NCBI RefSeq assembly: GCF_002551005.1
Contig: NZ_NVOY01000022.1
Coordinates: forward strand, 1-53,913
DNA from: Bacillus pseudomycoides
GTDB lineage: Bacteria; Bacillota; Bacilli; Bacillales; Bacillaceae_G
Direction: 5' to 3'
Length of the DNA stretch: 53,913 nt
Of this stretch, positions 34,443-43,475 are shown in pieces. Position 1 is the stretch's first letter. Each line of letters opens with the position of its first letter. Made by a program: the position numbers and the translations under genes. A model generated the notes under the pieces. It was not told where the DNA came from and did no database searches. It was given only the letters and a program-made list of their open reading frames with translations.

Positions 34443-35213
34443 CTATTCAATAACTTGATGATTTTTCGCTTTCCTGTAGAAATAGATTGCTAAAAATATA
34501 CCGATGACAACACAGACAATAATAGTGCCTGTAATATATCGTGGGTCTTTATTTATTTCACTTGGAATAATTCGCTCTCCGATTGGACCAATACACATCG
34601 TAAATGCTACAACTATCGTAATCCACGATTTTGAATACAGTGCAAAAAGAACAAAAAGCAACATACACACAGCAGCAATTATATAATTTTGCGTTGGAGT
34701 TGCCACAAAATAATCCGTATCCATTTTTCCATCCATCCAAAAATAGAATACTAACCAACCACCAATAGCAATACAATTGGCTAGTAATATTAGAAATAGC
34801 GACTTTTTTGTAGATGGATATACTTTAGGAATCCCTTTCAATAAAGTAATTGCAAATACAGAAAGGGTTAAAAATAACGGTAATGATCCAAATAACAATA
34901 TATTTTGGGAGATTTTAAATTGCCCCTTAAGGGCTGGTGGAAAGGCCATATAAGCGATAATAACCAAGATCGCTGCGGGAATGAGTTGCATTAATCCTTC
35001 TTTATCTACAGGCAGTTCTTTCCCGATATTCTTCATATGCTGCTTACGACTTTCCCCAATAATATAATCTACACTCTGCCCTCTTTTTTCAGCTTCTGTT
35101 AAGTGAATTTCTAATTCGTCTACAATTTCATTGATATCTTCATCTTTCTTGCCTCGCTGCAATAAATACATTCTTAGTTCAACTAAAAACTGTTCCGACT
35201 TCGTTGATAACAT
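34443..35213 (-). CDS. HAAS-domain membrane protein (PadR partner)
   Basis: A 256-residue protein. Residues 1-70 form the helical HAAS-type domain (FLVELRMYLLQRGKKDEDIN...VDELEIHLTEAEKRG) often found next to PadR regulators. About six membrane helices follow. Its ribosome site (AAAGGGGG) lies inside the last codons of the padR gene, so the two genes are co-translated. It is predicted to be a membrane partner or target of the regulator; its biochemical function is unknown. Confidence 0.78.
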   Translation of the reverse strand: MLSTKSEQFLVELRMYLLQRGKKDEDINEIVDELEIHLTEAEKRGQSVDYIIGESRKQHMKNIGKELPVDKEGLMQLIPAAILVIIAYMAFPPALKGQFKISQNILLFGSLPLFLTLSVFAITLLKGIPKVYPSTKKSLFLILLANCIAIGGWLVFYFWMDGKMDTDYFVATPTQNYIIAAVCMLLFVLFALYSKSWITIVVAFTMCIGPIGERIIPSEINKDPRYITGTIIVCVVIGIFLAIYFYRKAKNHQVIE

Positions 35214-35214
35214 G

Positions 35215-35544
35215 TTATTTTCCCCCTTTATTTATCACATTTTCAACAGATAGTTTTAAATCGTTCCACCGCTCTTTAAAACTATCCAGTTCCTTCTCCC
35301 CTAATTCCGTCAAAAGATAGTACTTTCGTTTTGGCCCAGCCGTTGACTCCCTTAATACACTTGTCAGCAATCCTTCTTTTTGCATGCGTAATAACAAAGG
35401 ATAAATGGTCCCTTCACTAAAGGAGTGAAACCCATAACTATGTAATTTCTCCGTTAATTCATAGCCGTATATTTCTCCTTCTTGAATAATGGCTAGAATA
35501 CAGCCTTCCAGAATGCCCTTTAGCATTTGCGTTGAATCAGCCAT
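35215..35544 (-). CDS. PadR family transcriptional regulator
   Basis: A 109-residue winged-helix regulator of the short PadR class: LKGILEGCILAIIQEGEIYG then the recognition region FSEGTIYPLLLRMQKEGLLT, and the wing with GPKRKYYLLTELG. The ATG at 35544 has GGAGAG upstream; an upstream extension is unlikely. Three matching palindromes in the promoter region suggest autoregulation of the padR-HAAS operon. The inducer is unknown. Confidence 0.9.
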   Translation of the reverse strand: MADSTQMLKGILEGCILAIIQEGEIYGYELTEKLHSYGFHSFSEGTIYPLLLRMQKEGLLTSVLRESTAGPKRKYYLLTELGEKELDSFKERWNDLKLSVENVINKGGK

Positions 35545-35580
35545 TTTCTCTCTCCTTTTTTCGTACATACTTCTTAATAT

Positions 35581-35668
35581 CTTGTAATACAAGGCAAATG
35601 ATTATACCAATAACTTGCAATGCAAGTGTTATAACCATAAAATAACATACACTAACTTGTAATACAAG
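35581..35668. promoter_or_regulatory. Three palindromic PadR operators around the padR promoter
   Basis: CTTGTAATACAAG at 35581-35593, CTTGCAATGCAAG at 35614-35626 and CTTGTAATACAAG at 35656-35668. All are perfect 13-mer palindromes of the form CTTGYAATRCAAG. Between the first two, on the minus strand, is TTGGTATAAT, an extended -10 element. A repressor bound at these sites would block the promoter. Confidence 0.75.
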
Positions 35669-35729
35669 ATATATATCAATCAAAAAGGAGCTGATTTCAG
35701 CTCCTTTTTGTTATGATCCGCCCACCCAT

Positions 35730-35792
35730 ATGTCGAACACTGCTGAATAATCTTTATTCCTTGTCGAATCGCCGATAAAATTAGTTCTGAGT
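35730..35792 (+). repeat. Dispersed repeat family B
   Basis: ATGTCGAACACTGCTGAATA, then CTTTATTCCTTGTCGAATCG and CCGATAAAATTAG, like the copies at 15602 and 41916. The repeat overlaps the last few codons of the GNAT gene. Confidence 0.6.
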
Positions 35793-36326
35793 AAAATCAG
35801 CAGTTGGAAGTAAGGAGTAAACATTCGTATCATACGGAATATTATTTTGATACATATAATTTCTAAGAACGCCTTCTTTTTGAAAGCCTAGTTTTCTTAG
35901 TAATACATTAGATGCTTTATTCTCTGTAAAAACAACTGCTCCAATCCTCGTTAAATTTAGCTCATGAAATCCGTATGTTGTAACTTGTTTAACCACTTCA
36001 GTAGCATATCCTTTTCCCCAGTATTCAGGTAAAAATGCATAAGCGATTTCAGCTTTCTTATGTTCGGTAGACCAGTCGTGGAATCCGATCGTTCCGATAA
36101 TTCCTTCTGTTTCTTTTATTTGAATTCCCCATTTTATCCCGCGTTTTTCTTTGTAGTTATTTGAAAAATTCTTAATGATATGTTTCACCTGTTCTAAATC
36201 TGTTAGTGGATTTTGCCCGTAGTAACGTAATACATCCTCATTTGAAAAGCAATTCAATATCCTTTGTGCATCATCTTCTATTAGTTCTCTTAAGATTAGT
36301 CTTTCTGTTTCTAAAATAGGAAACAT
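35781..36326 (-). CDS. GNAT acetyltransferase, RimJ/RimL-like
   Basis: A 181-residue N-acetyltransferase. It begins MFPILETERLILREL, the standard RimJ/RimL-like start, and carries the acetyl-CoA motif region LPEYWGKGYATEVVKQV with the Q/R-x-x-G-x-G/A pattern, then NKASNVLLRKLGFQKEG. Substrate unknown (protein N-terminus, antibiotic or metabolite). The ATG at 36326 (GGGAG upstream) is preferred over one at 36347 that overlaps the previous gene. It forms a two-gene unit with another GNAT. Confidence 0.85.
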   Translation of the reverse strand: MFPILETERLILRELIEDDAQRILNCFSNEDVLRYYGQNPLTDLEQVKHIIKNFSNNYKEKRGIKWGIQIKETEGIIGTIGFHDWSTEHKKAEIAYAFLPEYWGKGYATEVVKQVTTYGFHELNLTRIGAVVFTENKASNVLLRKLGFQKEGVLRNYMYQNNIPYDTNVYSLLPTADFTQN

Positions 36327-36339
36327 TCTCCCACTCCCT

Positions 36340-36885
36340 TTATCCATGAAATCTTCCCATCAAAATAGTATTATAGTAATTTCCATCCGATAAGACTTTG
36401 TCATTTTTTAATATACCTTCTACTTCAAAACCATATCTTTCATAAAGACTCTTCGCTTTATCATTCGTTTCAAGAACATTCAAAGTGATTTTCTTAATTC
36501 CATGTGTGTCTGCCCAATTAATAGATTCTTCTAAGAAGTTCTTTCCAATACCGTATCCCCAATATTCCTGTAATACGCACACGCCAAACTCTACTTTATG
36601 AGATGTTCTTTTCAATTTGTTCCCTTCACACCTTGAAAAGCCCACAATTCTTCCATTCACTTTGGCTACTAAAAATAGATTGCTAGCACTGTCCGTATCT
36701 TCTTTAATAATCCTTTTAAAACCAGCTTCATCTATGTACGCTTCGCCCTTTTCTCTATCTAAGTTTTCTGTTTCTCCATCTATTTGTAATCGTACTTCAG
36801 ATAATTGTTTTGCATCCTCTTCCATCGCGGATCTAATCATATAACGTATGTTACGACTATAAAATTCTTTTGAGCTAATCTTCAT
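36340..36885 (-). CDS. GNAT acetyltransferase
   Basis: A 181-residue GNAT protein. IRSAMEEDAKQLSEVRLQID is the N-terminal region, VLQEYWGYGIGKNFLEESI the acetyl-CoA binding motif A, and VLETNDKAKSLYERYGFEVE motif B. Its substrate is unknown. AGGAGATAA precedes the ATG. It is the upstream gene of a pair; its stop codon is 13 bp from the start of the second GNAT gene, so they are co-transcribed. Confidence 0.85.
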   Translation of the reverse strand: MKISSKEFYSRNIRYMIRSAMEEDAKQLSEVRLQIDGETENLDREKGEAYIDEAGFKRIIKEDTDSASNLFLVAKVNGRIVGFSRCEGNKLKRTSHKVEFGVCVLQEYWGYGIGKNFLEESINWADTHGIKKITLNVLETNDKAKSLYERYGFEVEGILKNDKVLSDGNYYNTILMGRFHG

Positions 36886-36947
36886 TATAATTATCTCCTA
36901 TCCTAAATTTTCACACTTATTTTAATATATACATTCATTTTGTTTTA

Positions 36948-37105
36948 CTAACATACAAATCTCTGCTATGGAGGATACAACATAACCGCTACTAGCCTTC
37001 TCCCTTTGTTTTAAACATTGCATGTGGTAGAAAAAGGACCCGACCGCTTCTATGCATGGCCAGATTCTCTCGTCCATCTAAAAGGAAAGGGTGTTTTATG
37101 CCGTT
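36948..37105 (-). repeat. Dispersed repeat family A, near-complete copy
   Basis: The minus strand reads GGACGAGAGAATCTGGCCAT, GCATAGAAGCGGTCGGG, TTTTTCTACCACATG and ends CCATAGCAGAGATTTGTATG. It fills the space between the MFS and GNAT genes. Confidence 0.68.
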
Positions 37106-37151
37106 GTTTCAAGGTTGTATTTATATATAAATACAACAAGTAGCCTTCACA

Positions 37152-38411
37152 TTATCCTATTTTTTCCACTTCCTCCCTTTGAAGATGATACATATCAACC
37201 GCCTTCTTAAATAAGAGAATACTACTTATTCCGATCAGGCAGTACAAAATACTCATTCCCCAAGATGCAATAACAGAACCTATCATAATGCCGAGCGTGC
37301 CAACCATCTTTGCGATTTGAAAGACCATGCTGTTAATCGCCATATAGGAACTTCTTGCATCATCCCTTGCCATATCTGCCCGAATCGATTGACTGACTGG
37401 TACATACATCATTTCTCCAATTGTTTGGAACAAACCTGCTAGTAATAAAATCCATAGACTGTTACTTGCTCCAAATATCGTAAATCCAATTGTATAGATA
37501 AACAAACCTGTATACAGTACTTTTCGGTCCTCAAAGTGATTCATGATTTTTACCATAAGCGCCGAAAATAAAACGACTAATACTGTATTTTCAGTAGAGA
37601 TCCAGCTTAGCATCCGAATCCCTGTTAAATCAAAATGATTGCCGTTCCAAAGTGAAAATGTTATTGTTTCAAATTCTTTTTGCAGACGAACGCCGATATA
37701 GTTATTAATTTGAAATTCTAATGATAATGCGCATATACTTCCTAAGCATAATACGATAAATGCCTTGTCTTTCACGACAACTCGGTAATTGCTTACCATA
37801 TCTTTTAATACGTTTTTCTTTTCTACTTTCTTTTGAACAACATATACTTCTTCCATGTAAACTGTAATTAAATACAGCGTTAATAATGCGATACCTGTCA
37901 GCAGCATAAATAATTGAAAACGGTATTTCTCAAACAGAAGTCCGCCGAAAATCGCACCGATAGCAATTGATAAATTGATTGCCCAGTAATTAATGCTGTA
38001 CATCATTTTTCGGTTTTCCGGTGTACTTACATCAATTAGCATTGCTTCTGTTGCTGGGTTCATCACGCCAGAACCGATGCTATTGATCAGTAAAAATACA
38101 AATGTAAGCCAAGCTGAATCTATATAATCTGAGTTCACAACTCCCATGCAAGCAATAGAAATGACTTGAATCACCTGTCCGATAATCATGACCTTTTTCC
38201 GTCCTAATGTATCGGCAATATAGCCGCCATATAAACCAACAATTAGCGACGCAATTACATTCAATAACAATAAGAACCCTGCTAATGCAGCTCCTAATTT
38301 TATGGAAAAGTAAATCGCCATAAATGGAAAAATCATCGTTCCTACTGTCCGAGTTAAAAAGGATGTAATAATTCTAATTTTAATGTTGCGATGCATTGAC
38401 CAAAATCCCAT
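37152..38411 (-). CDS. MFS transporter
   Basis: A 419-residue major facilitator with 12 predicted helices and the loop 2-3 motif GGYIADTLGRKKVMI. It resembles drug or sugar efflux MFS proteins. It is transcribed away from an SgrR-like regulator across a 100-bp gap. In E. coli SgrR activates setA, an MFS sugar-efflux gene, so a similar role in exporting sugar phosphates or analogues is plausible but unproven. AGGAGGGGGG precedes the ATG. Confidence 0.85.
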   Translation of the reverse strand: MGFWSMHRNIKIRIITSFLTRTVGTMIFPFMAIYFSIKLGAALAGFLLLLNVIASLIVGLYGGYIADTLGRKKVMIIGQVIQVISIACMGVVNSDYIDSAWLTFVFLLINSIGSGVMNPATEAMLIDVSTPENRKMMYSINYWAINLSIAIGAIFGGLLFEKYRFQLFMLLTGIALLTLYLITVYMEEVYVVQKKVEKKNVLKDMVSNYRVVVKDKAFIVLCLGSICALSLEFQINNYIGVRLQKEFETITFSLWNGNHFDLTGIRMLSWISTENTVLVVLFSALMVKIMNHFEDRKVLYTGLFIYTIGFTIFGASNSLWILLLAGLFQTIGEMMYVPVSQSIRADMARDDARSSYMAINSMVFQIAKMVGTLGIMIGSVIASWGMSILYCLIGISSILLFKKAVDMYHLQREEVEKIG

Positions 38412-38517
38412 CTGTTTCCCCCCTCCTTCTGTTTCTCCATTTTACTTTGAAAAAGAGGAAGAAAAAGGTTAAAATATTCAGAAGAGTTTCCCCTTTCAGA
38501 AAAAGGAGATGTATAAC

Positions 38518-40251
38518 ATGAAAATTATGGATCACTATATTCGGCTAAGACTTTCCTTCCTAAATGAACAACACATTCAAAATAGTCTCCAAGAACTGGC
38601 CGCTATTTTATTTTGCAGTACAAAAAATGTGAAGATTTTACTGAAAAAAATGAGTGAAGAAAAATTGATTGACTGGATACCAGGAAGGGGCCGTGGGAAT
38701 AAAACAGAAATTTGCTTTCTTCATACATTTACAGAAGCAATCTTGCCGCATGTTGAAGATCTTTTAAAAAATGAGAAATTAAAAGAAGTCTTCCTTCTAT
38801 TAAAAGAACCGCTTCCTTTCTTACTCCGTGAAAAAATAGAAGAACGATTAAATACTTACTTTGGATATACAACTTCAGACGATCTGTATGATGTGCTCAA
38901 AATTCCTTATAACCGAAAATTACTCCCCATCGATCCGGCTTTTGCAGTTGTGACAACAGAAAGTCATCTAATTAGCCAAATCGTTGATACATTAGTGAAA
39001 TATAACGAGAAAACGGACGAAATCGAGCCGCATTTGGCACATACGTGGGAAGTAAGCGACGATCAACTTACGTGGATATTTTATTTACGAAAAGGCGTTC
39101 GTTTTCATCACGGAACAACATTATCAGGAAAAGATGTAATCTTCTCCTTCGAAAGATTACAGGCCGTTCAATCTCCTTTTGACTGGTTAACAGAGGGAAT
39201 TGCGAAAATAGAAAATCCATCTCCTCTGCAAGTTATCTTTCATTTACGAAAACCAAATCGCTTTTTTCTGCATTACGTAAGCTCTGTACAATTATCCATT
39301 TTACCGCATGATGTAACGATTCAAACTCATCAGTATAGTGGTACAGGTCCCTTTAAAATAAAAAGTCTTACCGAAGATAATGTTATTTTAGAAGCATTTC
39401 CAGATTATTTTAAAGAGCGGGCACTTCTTGATCAAATTGAATTTTGGTTTATTCCAGAGCAGTCAAAAGTGCAAACAAATTACGAATTACCGAACACGGG
39501 GTGTAAAGAAGAAAAGGCAGTGGAAACAGAAGAAATCGGCTGTATATACGCAGCGTTTAACTTCCAAAAAAACGGCCCACAGCATGATATCTTTTTCCGA
39601 AAAGCGTGGGCAGAAATAATGGATCCCCTATCGTTAATTCAAGACCTTGGTGATAATCGGACCATACCAGCTTATAGCTTCTTTCCCGATAAAAGCCGTA
39701 CGATACATAAAGAAACATCTTTATCGAAAGCGAAAGAATACTTGCAACAAAGTACATATAATGGAGAGATTATACACATCTATTTCTTTGCATTTAAAGG
39801 GAGCGAGCGCGATGCAATCTGGTTACAAAAACGATGTGAACCACTCGGCATACGTCTGCAGCTTCATCCTTTTCTAGTCACTGATTACTTTAACGAAGAG
39901 ATTGCCAAGCAAGCTGATATCATTTTAACAGGAGAAGTACTCGATGCTAATCTTGAAATGGCTTTTGTACATATCTTTAAAAATAAAAGCTGCTTTGTTC
40001 ATCGCTTCAGACACCCGCATTATCATGAGCAAATTGAGAACATGCTTGACCTCTTTATAGCAGAGCCAAGTAAAGAAAAACGATATGACTTCATATCTAA
40101 AATCGAAAAACTTCTTAGCGACCAATATCTTCTTGTCTTTTACTACCATGTCTTAAAAAGAAGAAGTTTCCCATCTGCCTTGCAAAATGTCACCATTGAT
40201 TCGTTCGGGTGGACTGACTTTGCAAAATTGTGGATTCGTCCTCATGCATAA
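38518..40251 (+). CDS. SgrR-like transcriptional regulator with solute-binding domain
   Basis: A 577-residue protein. The N-terminal 110 residues form a winged-helix DNA-binding domain (NSLQELAAILFCSTKNVKIL, MSEEKLIDWIPGRGRGNKTE). From about residue 150 a family 5 extracytoplasmic-type solute-binding domain follows (AFAVVTTESHLISQIVDTLV, then LTWIFYLRKGVRFHHGTTLS and KDVIFSFERL). There is no signal peptide, so the domain is a cytosolic ligand sensor, as in SgrR. The ATG at 38518 has AAAGGAG upstream; another ATG three codons earlier overlaps that site. It is divergent from the MFS gene it probably controls. Confidence 0.86.
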   Translation: MKIMDHYIRLRLSFLNEQHIQNSLQELAAILFCSTKNVKILLKKMSEEKLIDWIPGRGRGNKTEICFLHTFTEAILPHVEDLLKNEKLKEVFLLLKEPLPFLLREKIEERLNTYFGYTTSDDLYDVLKIPYNRKLLPIDPAFAVVTTESHLISQIVDTLVKYNEKTDEIEPHLAHTWEVSDDQLTWIFYLRKGVRFHHGTTLSGKDVIFSFERLQAVQSPFDWLTEGIAKIENPSPLQVIFHLRKPNRFFLHYVSSVQLSILPHDVTIQTHQYSGTGPFKIKSLTEDNVILEAFPDYFKERALLDQIEFWFIPEQSKVQTNYELPNTGCKEEKAVETEEIGCIYAAFNFQKNGPQHDIFFRKAWAEIMDPLSLIQDLGDNRTIPAYSFFPDKSRTIHKETSLSKAKEYLQQSTYNGEIIHIYFFAFKGSERDAIWLQKRCEPLGIRLQLHPFLVTDYFNEEIAKQADIILTGEVLDANLEMAFVHIFKNKSCFVHRFRHPHYHEQIENMLDLFIAEPSKEKRYDFISKIEKLLSDQYLLVFYYHVLKRRSFPSALQNVTIDSFGWTDFAKLWIRPHA

Positions 40252-40280
40252 GAGGCGGAGCTAAATAGCTCCGCCCTCTC
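40250..40280. terminator. Hairpin at the sgrR-like / lrp convergent junction
   Basis: AGAGGCGGAGCTA-aa-TAGCTCCGCCCTCT spans both stop codons. It lacks a clear T tract on either strand but is a strong stem. Confidence 0.6.
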
Positions 40281-40737
40281 CTTGCAACGGCAATACAGTA
40301 GAATACTTAATCTCCCTTAGCGCTAAACTCGTTTGAATTCTCGTAATACCGAGCATATTCAACTTCCGAATAAACTGTTCCAGTTCGTTTCGATCGCGGT
40401 GCACAACTTTTAAAATATAATCATATTCCCCTGTTAAGCAATGACATTCCAATACTTCCGGCATTTCGCGCATCGCTTTTTCTAACACTTCGAGCTTCTC
40501 TGCTTGATGAATATTTGTGCTAACAAAAATAAAGCATAATAAGTCAAACCCAAGTTTCTCTTGATTTAAAATGGCTACTTGCCGATTAATAAATCCTTCG
40601 TTTTCTAATCGTTTCACCCGCGCATGCGTAGCTGGCGGTGAAAGATTAACGCGGCGAGCAACCTCCGCGTTACTTAGCTGCCCTTCTTGTTGCAGCACAT
40701 TTAAAATTTGGACATCTAAATCATCTAACTGTTCCAT
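40261..40737 (-). CDS. Lrp/AsnC family transcriptional regulator
   Basis: A 158-residue regulator with an N-terminal helix-turn-helix (DLDVQILNVLQQEGQLSNAE, then VARRVNLSPPATHARVKRLE) and a C-terminal RAM ligand-binding domain (VLECHCLTGEYDYILKVVHR). It senses an amino acid. The ATG at 40737 is seven bases after GGGAG; a TTG two codons upstream is possible. It is divergent from an EamA exporter gene over 267 bp, the usual layout for an Lrp regulator and its target exporter. Confidence 0.9.
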   Translation of the reverse strand: MEQLDDLDVQILNVLQQEGQLSNAEVARRVNLSPPATHARVKRLENEGFINRQVAILNQEKLGFDLLCFIFVSTNIHQAEKLEVLEKAMREMPEVLECHCLTGEYDYILKVVHRDRNELEQFIRKLNMLGITRIQTSLALREIKYSTVLPLQGEGGAI

Positions 40738-41004
40738 TTCCAATCTCCCTTTTCAAAACAAACGATTATTCACGAAAACACATGACAACTGCACCTAAAA
40801 TGAATAAAATTTTGCAAAACAACTTAATTACTTTACATTATTTCGAATTTTATTAATTATACAAAATAATATATATGACAAACAAGAAAAATGCTACAAT
40901 TTACATAGTTTAAAATATACGTATTACACCACCGTGCACAGTGGCTTTCTTTTATCAAACGGGCGGCAAGCCCTACTTTCTTGTAAAAGGAGCTAACTCA
41001 TATT

Positions 41005-41910
41005 ATGCCTTATGTTATTTTATTACTCATCACAAGCCTATTGTGGGGCGGAAATTTTGTCGTGGGAAAATCTCTTGTCGGACACGCTTCGCCGATGACA
41101 CTTACGACTCTTCGCTGGGGCATTGCAGTCATTTGCCTTTTCCCCATTGTTTGGCTAAAAGAAAAGAAACTATTCCCGCCGAAAGAGGCGATTCTCCCTT
41201 TATTTCTAATGGGAGTTACTGGTGTTGTTTTCTTTAACATTTTTCAATTTTGGGCGTTAGAGCATACATCAGCAACAAATGTTGGACTTATTTCTACGTT
41301 AAATACGATTTCTATCGCTGCTTGTTCGGCTTTATTTTTAAAAGAAAAAATTAATATATGGCAAATCACATCGATGATTATTTCCTTTTTTGGCGTTACG
41401 CTTGTTCTTTCAAAAGGTAAAATAGATGCACTGTTTTCCTTACATTTTAATATCGGTGATTGGTGGATGATGGCTGCGGTATGCGTATGGGGCATTTATT
41501 CTGTTTGCAGTAGATGGGCAACGAAAAAAACGACGCCAATGATGTCTACTTTATATTCTGGTATCTTTGGTCTTATCACGTTGCTTCCTTTTAACATCTC
41601 TGATTTCACAATTTCAAATGTAAACGCTTCGTTCTTAGGATCGATTCTATACACAGGTGTAATCTCAACTGTGTTATGTATGGTTTTCTGGAATATCGGC
41701 GTTCAAAAACTAGGGGCGACTACAGCTGGTATTTTCTTGAATTTTAACCCGATTTTCACTGCTATTTTAGCGTTTCTCTTATTGAGGGAACAGATGACGT
41801 GGATTCAAATCGTCGGGAGTATGATTGTGATTGGTGGCTGTTACTTATTTTCACACTTTAAATCTAGTACCACTTCATATACATCCACCAGCTTGGCAAA
41901 GACTCACTAA
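41005..41910 (+). CDS. EamA-family (DMT) transporter
   Basis: A 301-residue drug/metabolite transporter with ten predicted helices in two EamA repeats (LLWGGNFVVGKSLVG at the start of the first, WWMMAAVCVWGIYSVCSRWA at the start of the second). It is predicted to export an amino acid or related metabolite. AAAGGAGC lies 13 bases before the ATG. It is divergent from an Lrp-type regulator, which may activate it in response to its substrate. Confidence 0.87.
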   Translation: MPYVILLLITSLLWGGNFVVGKSLVGHASPMTLTTLRWGIAVICLFPIVWLKEKKLFPPKEAILPLFLMGVTGVVFFNIFQFWALEHTSATNVGLISTLNTISIAACSALFLKEKINIWQITSMIISFFGVTLVLSKGKIDALFSLHFNIGDWWMMAAVCVWGIYSVCSRWATKKTTPMMSTLYSGIFGLITLLPFNISDFTISNVNASFLGSILYTGVISTVLCMVFWNIGVQKLGATTAGIFLNFNPIFTAILAFLLLREQMTWIQIVGSMIVIGGCYLFSHFKSSTTSYTSTSLAKTH

Positions 41911-41915
41911 GAAGC

Positions 41916-42032
41916 ATGCCGAACATTGTCGAAAGATCTTTATATTGTGTCGAACCGCCGATAAATTGTGAAACTCGCCGATATATTCTAAAAAACGGTC
42001 GATATATCGCAAAAGTCGCCGATAACCGATAC
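41916..42032 (+). repeat. Dispersed repeat family B, largest copy with tandem 20-21 nt units
   Basis: It starts TGCCGAACATTGTCGAAAGA, then GTGTCGAACCGCCGATAAAT, followed by repeated units CGCCGATATATTCTAAAAAA, CGGTCGATATATCGCAAAAG and TCGCCGATAACCGATA. Four units of 20-21 nt can be counted between 41965 and 42030. Confidence 0.68.
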
Positions 42033-42040
42033 AGAAATGA

Positions 42041-42076
42041 ACCTGCCAAAGGCATTTGCATACCTTTGGCAGGTCT
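42041..42076 (-). terminator. Hairpin at the 3' end of the CPA2 antiporter gene
   Basis: ACCTGCCAAAGG-tatgcaaatg-CCTTTGGCAGGT on the minus strand, starting at the stop codon; followed by TTCATTTC, a weak U tract. Confidence 0.6.
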
Positions 42077-43203
42077 CACACAAAATACTTCTTCAATAAT
42101 GGCGGCGTAATAATTGTCGTCAAAATAACAACGATGACAATGGATGTAAAGCTCTCTTTCGCCAATAAATTTGCAGTTAACCCATTGGAAGCAATAATAA
42201 GTGCTACTTCTCCCCTCGATACCATTCCTGCTCCAATGCTAATGGAGGAACGTAAATCAAATCCTGTTAACCGAGCTCCAAGTCCTGAGCCGATTAATTT
42301 TGTTAAGATAGCAATAACAGTCATAATGACAATAAACCATATTTGATTCCCTAACCCGTGAAACGTAATTTCCATTCCAATACTTACGAAAAAGATAGGA
42401 ACAAAAATGGCATAGGCAATCGGCTCAATTTTATGTTCTACTTCATGCTTATATGTAGTTTGCGAAATGGCAATTCCGGCAGCAAACGCTCCGATAATGC
42501 CGGCAATCCCCATCATTTCACTGTAATAAGCAAAGGAAAAACAAATAATGAGCGCCGCGCTAATTAATGACTCCGAAACGCGAAGCGGCGACAAAATTTT
42601 CATAATGAACGGAACAGCCTTCCAGCTAATGAGAAAAATCGTAACAAAAAAGATGACTTTCTTCGCAATGACGATCGTTACATTCACTTCTTGCGCACCT
42701 AGAAAACTCATTACAAATGCTAGTAATATAACAACGATCACGTCATCGAATACAGCTGCTCCTAAAATCGTTATGCTTTCCCTTGTATTCATTTTTCCAA
42801 GATCTCTTAATGTTTGAACAGAAATACTAACAGAAGTAGCGCAAAGAAGTAGCCCTAAAAAAATCGCATGCGCCTGCACCATTCCAAACAAAAGACCCCC
42901 AACATATCCACCGACAAACGGAAAGATAATTCCCCCTATCGCCACAGCAAAGGATGATGTAAGATTACGGCTTAATTCCTCTAAATCTGTTTCAAGCCCG
43001 GCCATAAACATAAGAAGCAATACACCAATTTCACTCAATTCATCAATTAGCTCGGAACTATTAATAATACCAAGCATTGCCGGACCAATTACAATACCGA
43101 TTATTAACTTTCCTAATACAGACGGCTGTCCAAGCCGTACGCTAATATCACCGGCCAGTTTTGTACAAAGTAAAATGACGACAAATTCAAAATAAAATAA
43201 CAT
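42076..43203 (-). CDS. Cation:proton antiporter, CPA2 family (NapA/GerN-like)
   Basis: A 375-residue antiporter with about 12 helices. LAGDISVRLGQPSVLGKLII at the N-terminus and GAAVFDDVIVVILLAFVMS, with the paired Asp residues expected in the ion site, are hallmarks of CPA2 exchangers. The protein lacks the KefB/C C-terminal TrkA domain. It is closest in type to NapA/GerN; GerN of B. cereus is a Na+/H+-K+ antiporter needed for inosine germination, but whether this is GerN, its paralogue GerT, or another member cannot be decided here. The ATG at 43203 follows AGGAG. Confidence 0.85.
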   Translation of the reverse strand: MLFYFEFVVILLCTKLAGDISVRLGQPSVLGKLIIGIVIGPAMLGIINSSELIDELSEIGVLLLMFMAGLETDLEELSRNLTSSFAVAIGGIIFPFVGGYVGGLLFGMVQAHAIFLGLLLCATSVSISVQTLRDLGKMNTRESITILGAAVFDDVIVVILLAFVMSFLGAQEVNVTIVIAKKVIFFVTIFLISWKAVPFIMKILSPLRVSESLISAALIICFSFAYYSEMMGIAGIIGAFAAGIAISQTTYKHEVEHKIEPIAYAIFVPIFFVSIGMEITFHGLGNQIWFIVIMTVIAILTKLIGSGLGARLTGFDLRSSISIGAGMVSRGEVALIIASNGLTANLLAKESFTSIVIVVILTTIITPPLLKKYFV

Positions 43204-43347
43204 GCTATCTTCTCCTACTAAAAATGCATTCATTTCTTACGATAGTGTTTGCTTAAATGTGTCATTTTATTTGTTACAGTTTTTATTGACAAAATATTCT
43301 GAATTATGATAAATTCACAAGTGAAATTACATATTTATTCTAAAAGT

Positions 43348-43475
43348 GCAACTGCATCCTATTTATATATCATACAATCTCAACTCTCTATTTCGTTCTT
43401 TCAGGTGCTACGAAACCTCGCAGTTGTATCGATCCCGTTTTAGCGGGAGTATGAAAGACCACCATTTTACGGAGA
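43348..43475 (+). promoter_or_regulatory. Structured leader RNA of the amino acid permease gene (unassigned)
   Basis: Interlocking pairings are visible: GCAACTGC (43348-43355) with GCAGTTGT (43420-43427); TCTTTCA (43397-43403) with TGAAAGA (43452-43458); AGGT...ACCT (43403-43418); and TCCCG-ttttag-CGGGA (43432-43448). The fold ends 13 bases before the ribosome site, which suggests translational control. I do not recognise the class; it is not a T-box or L-box. Confidence 0.5.

Noticed and set aside
41965-42030. CRISPR array
   Set aside because: The 20-21 nt units are contiguous, without spacers of regular size, and no cas genes are present. It is a short tandem repeat.
43340-43475. T-box leader before the APC permease
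   Set aside because: The T-box core (GGGTGGNACCGCG) is absent and there is no intrinsic terminator.
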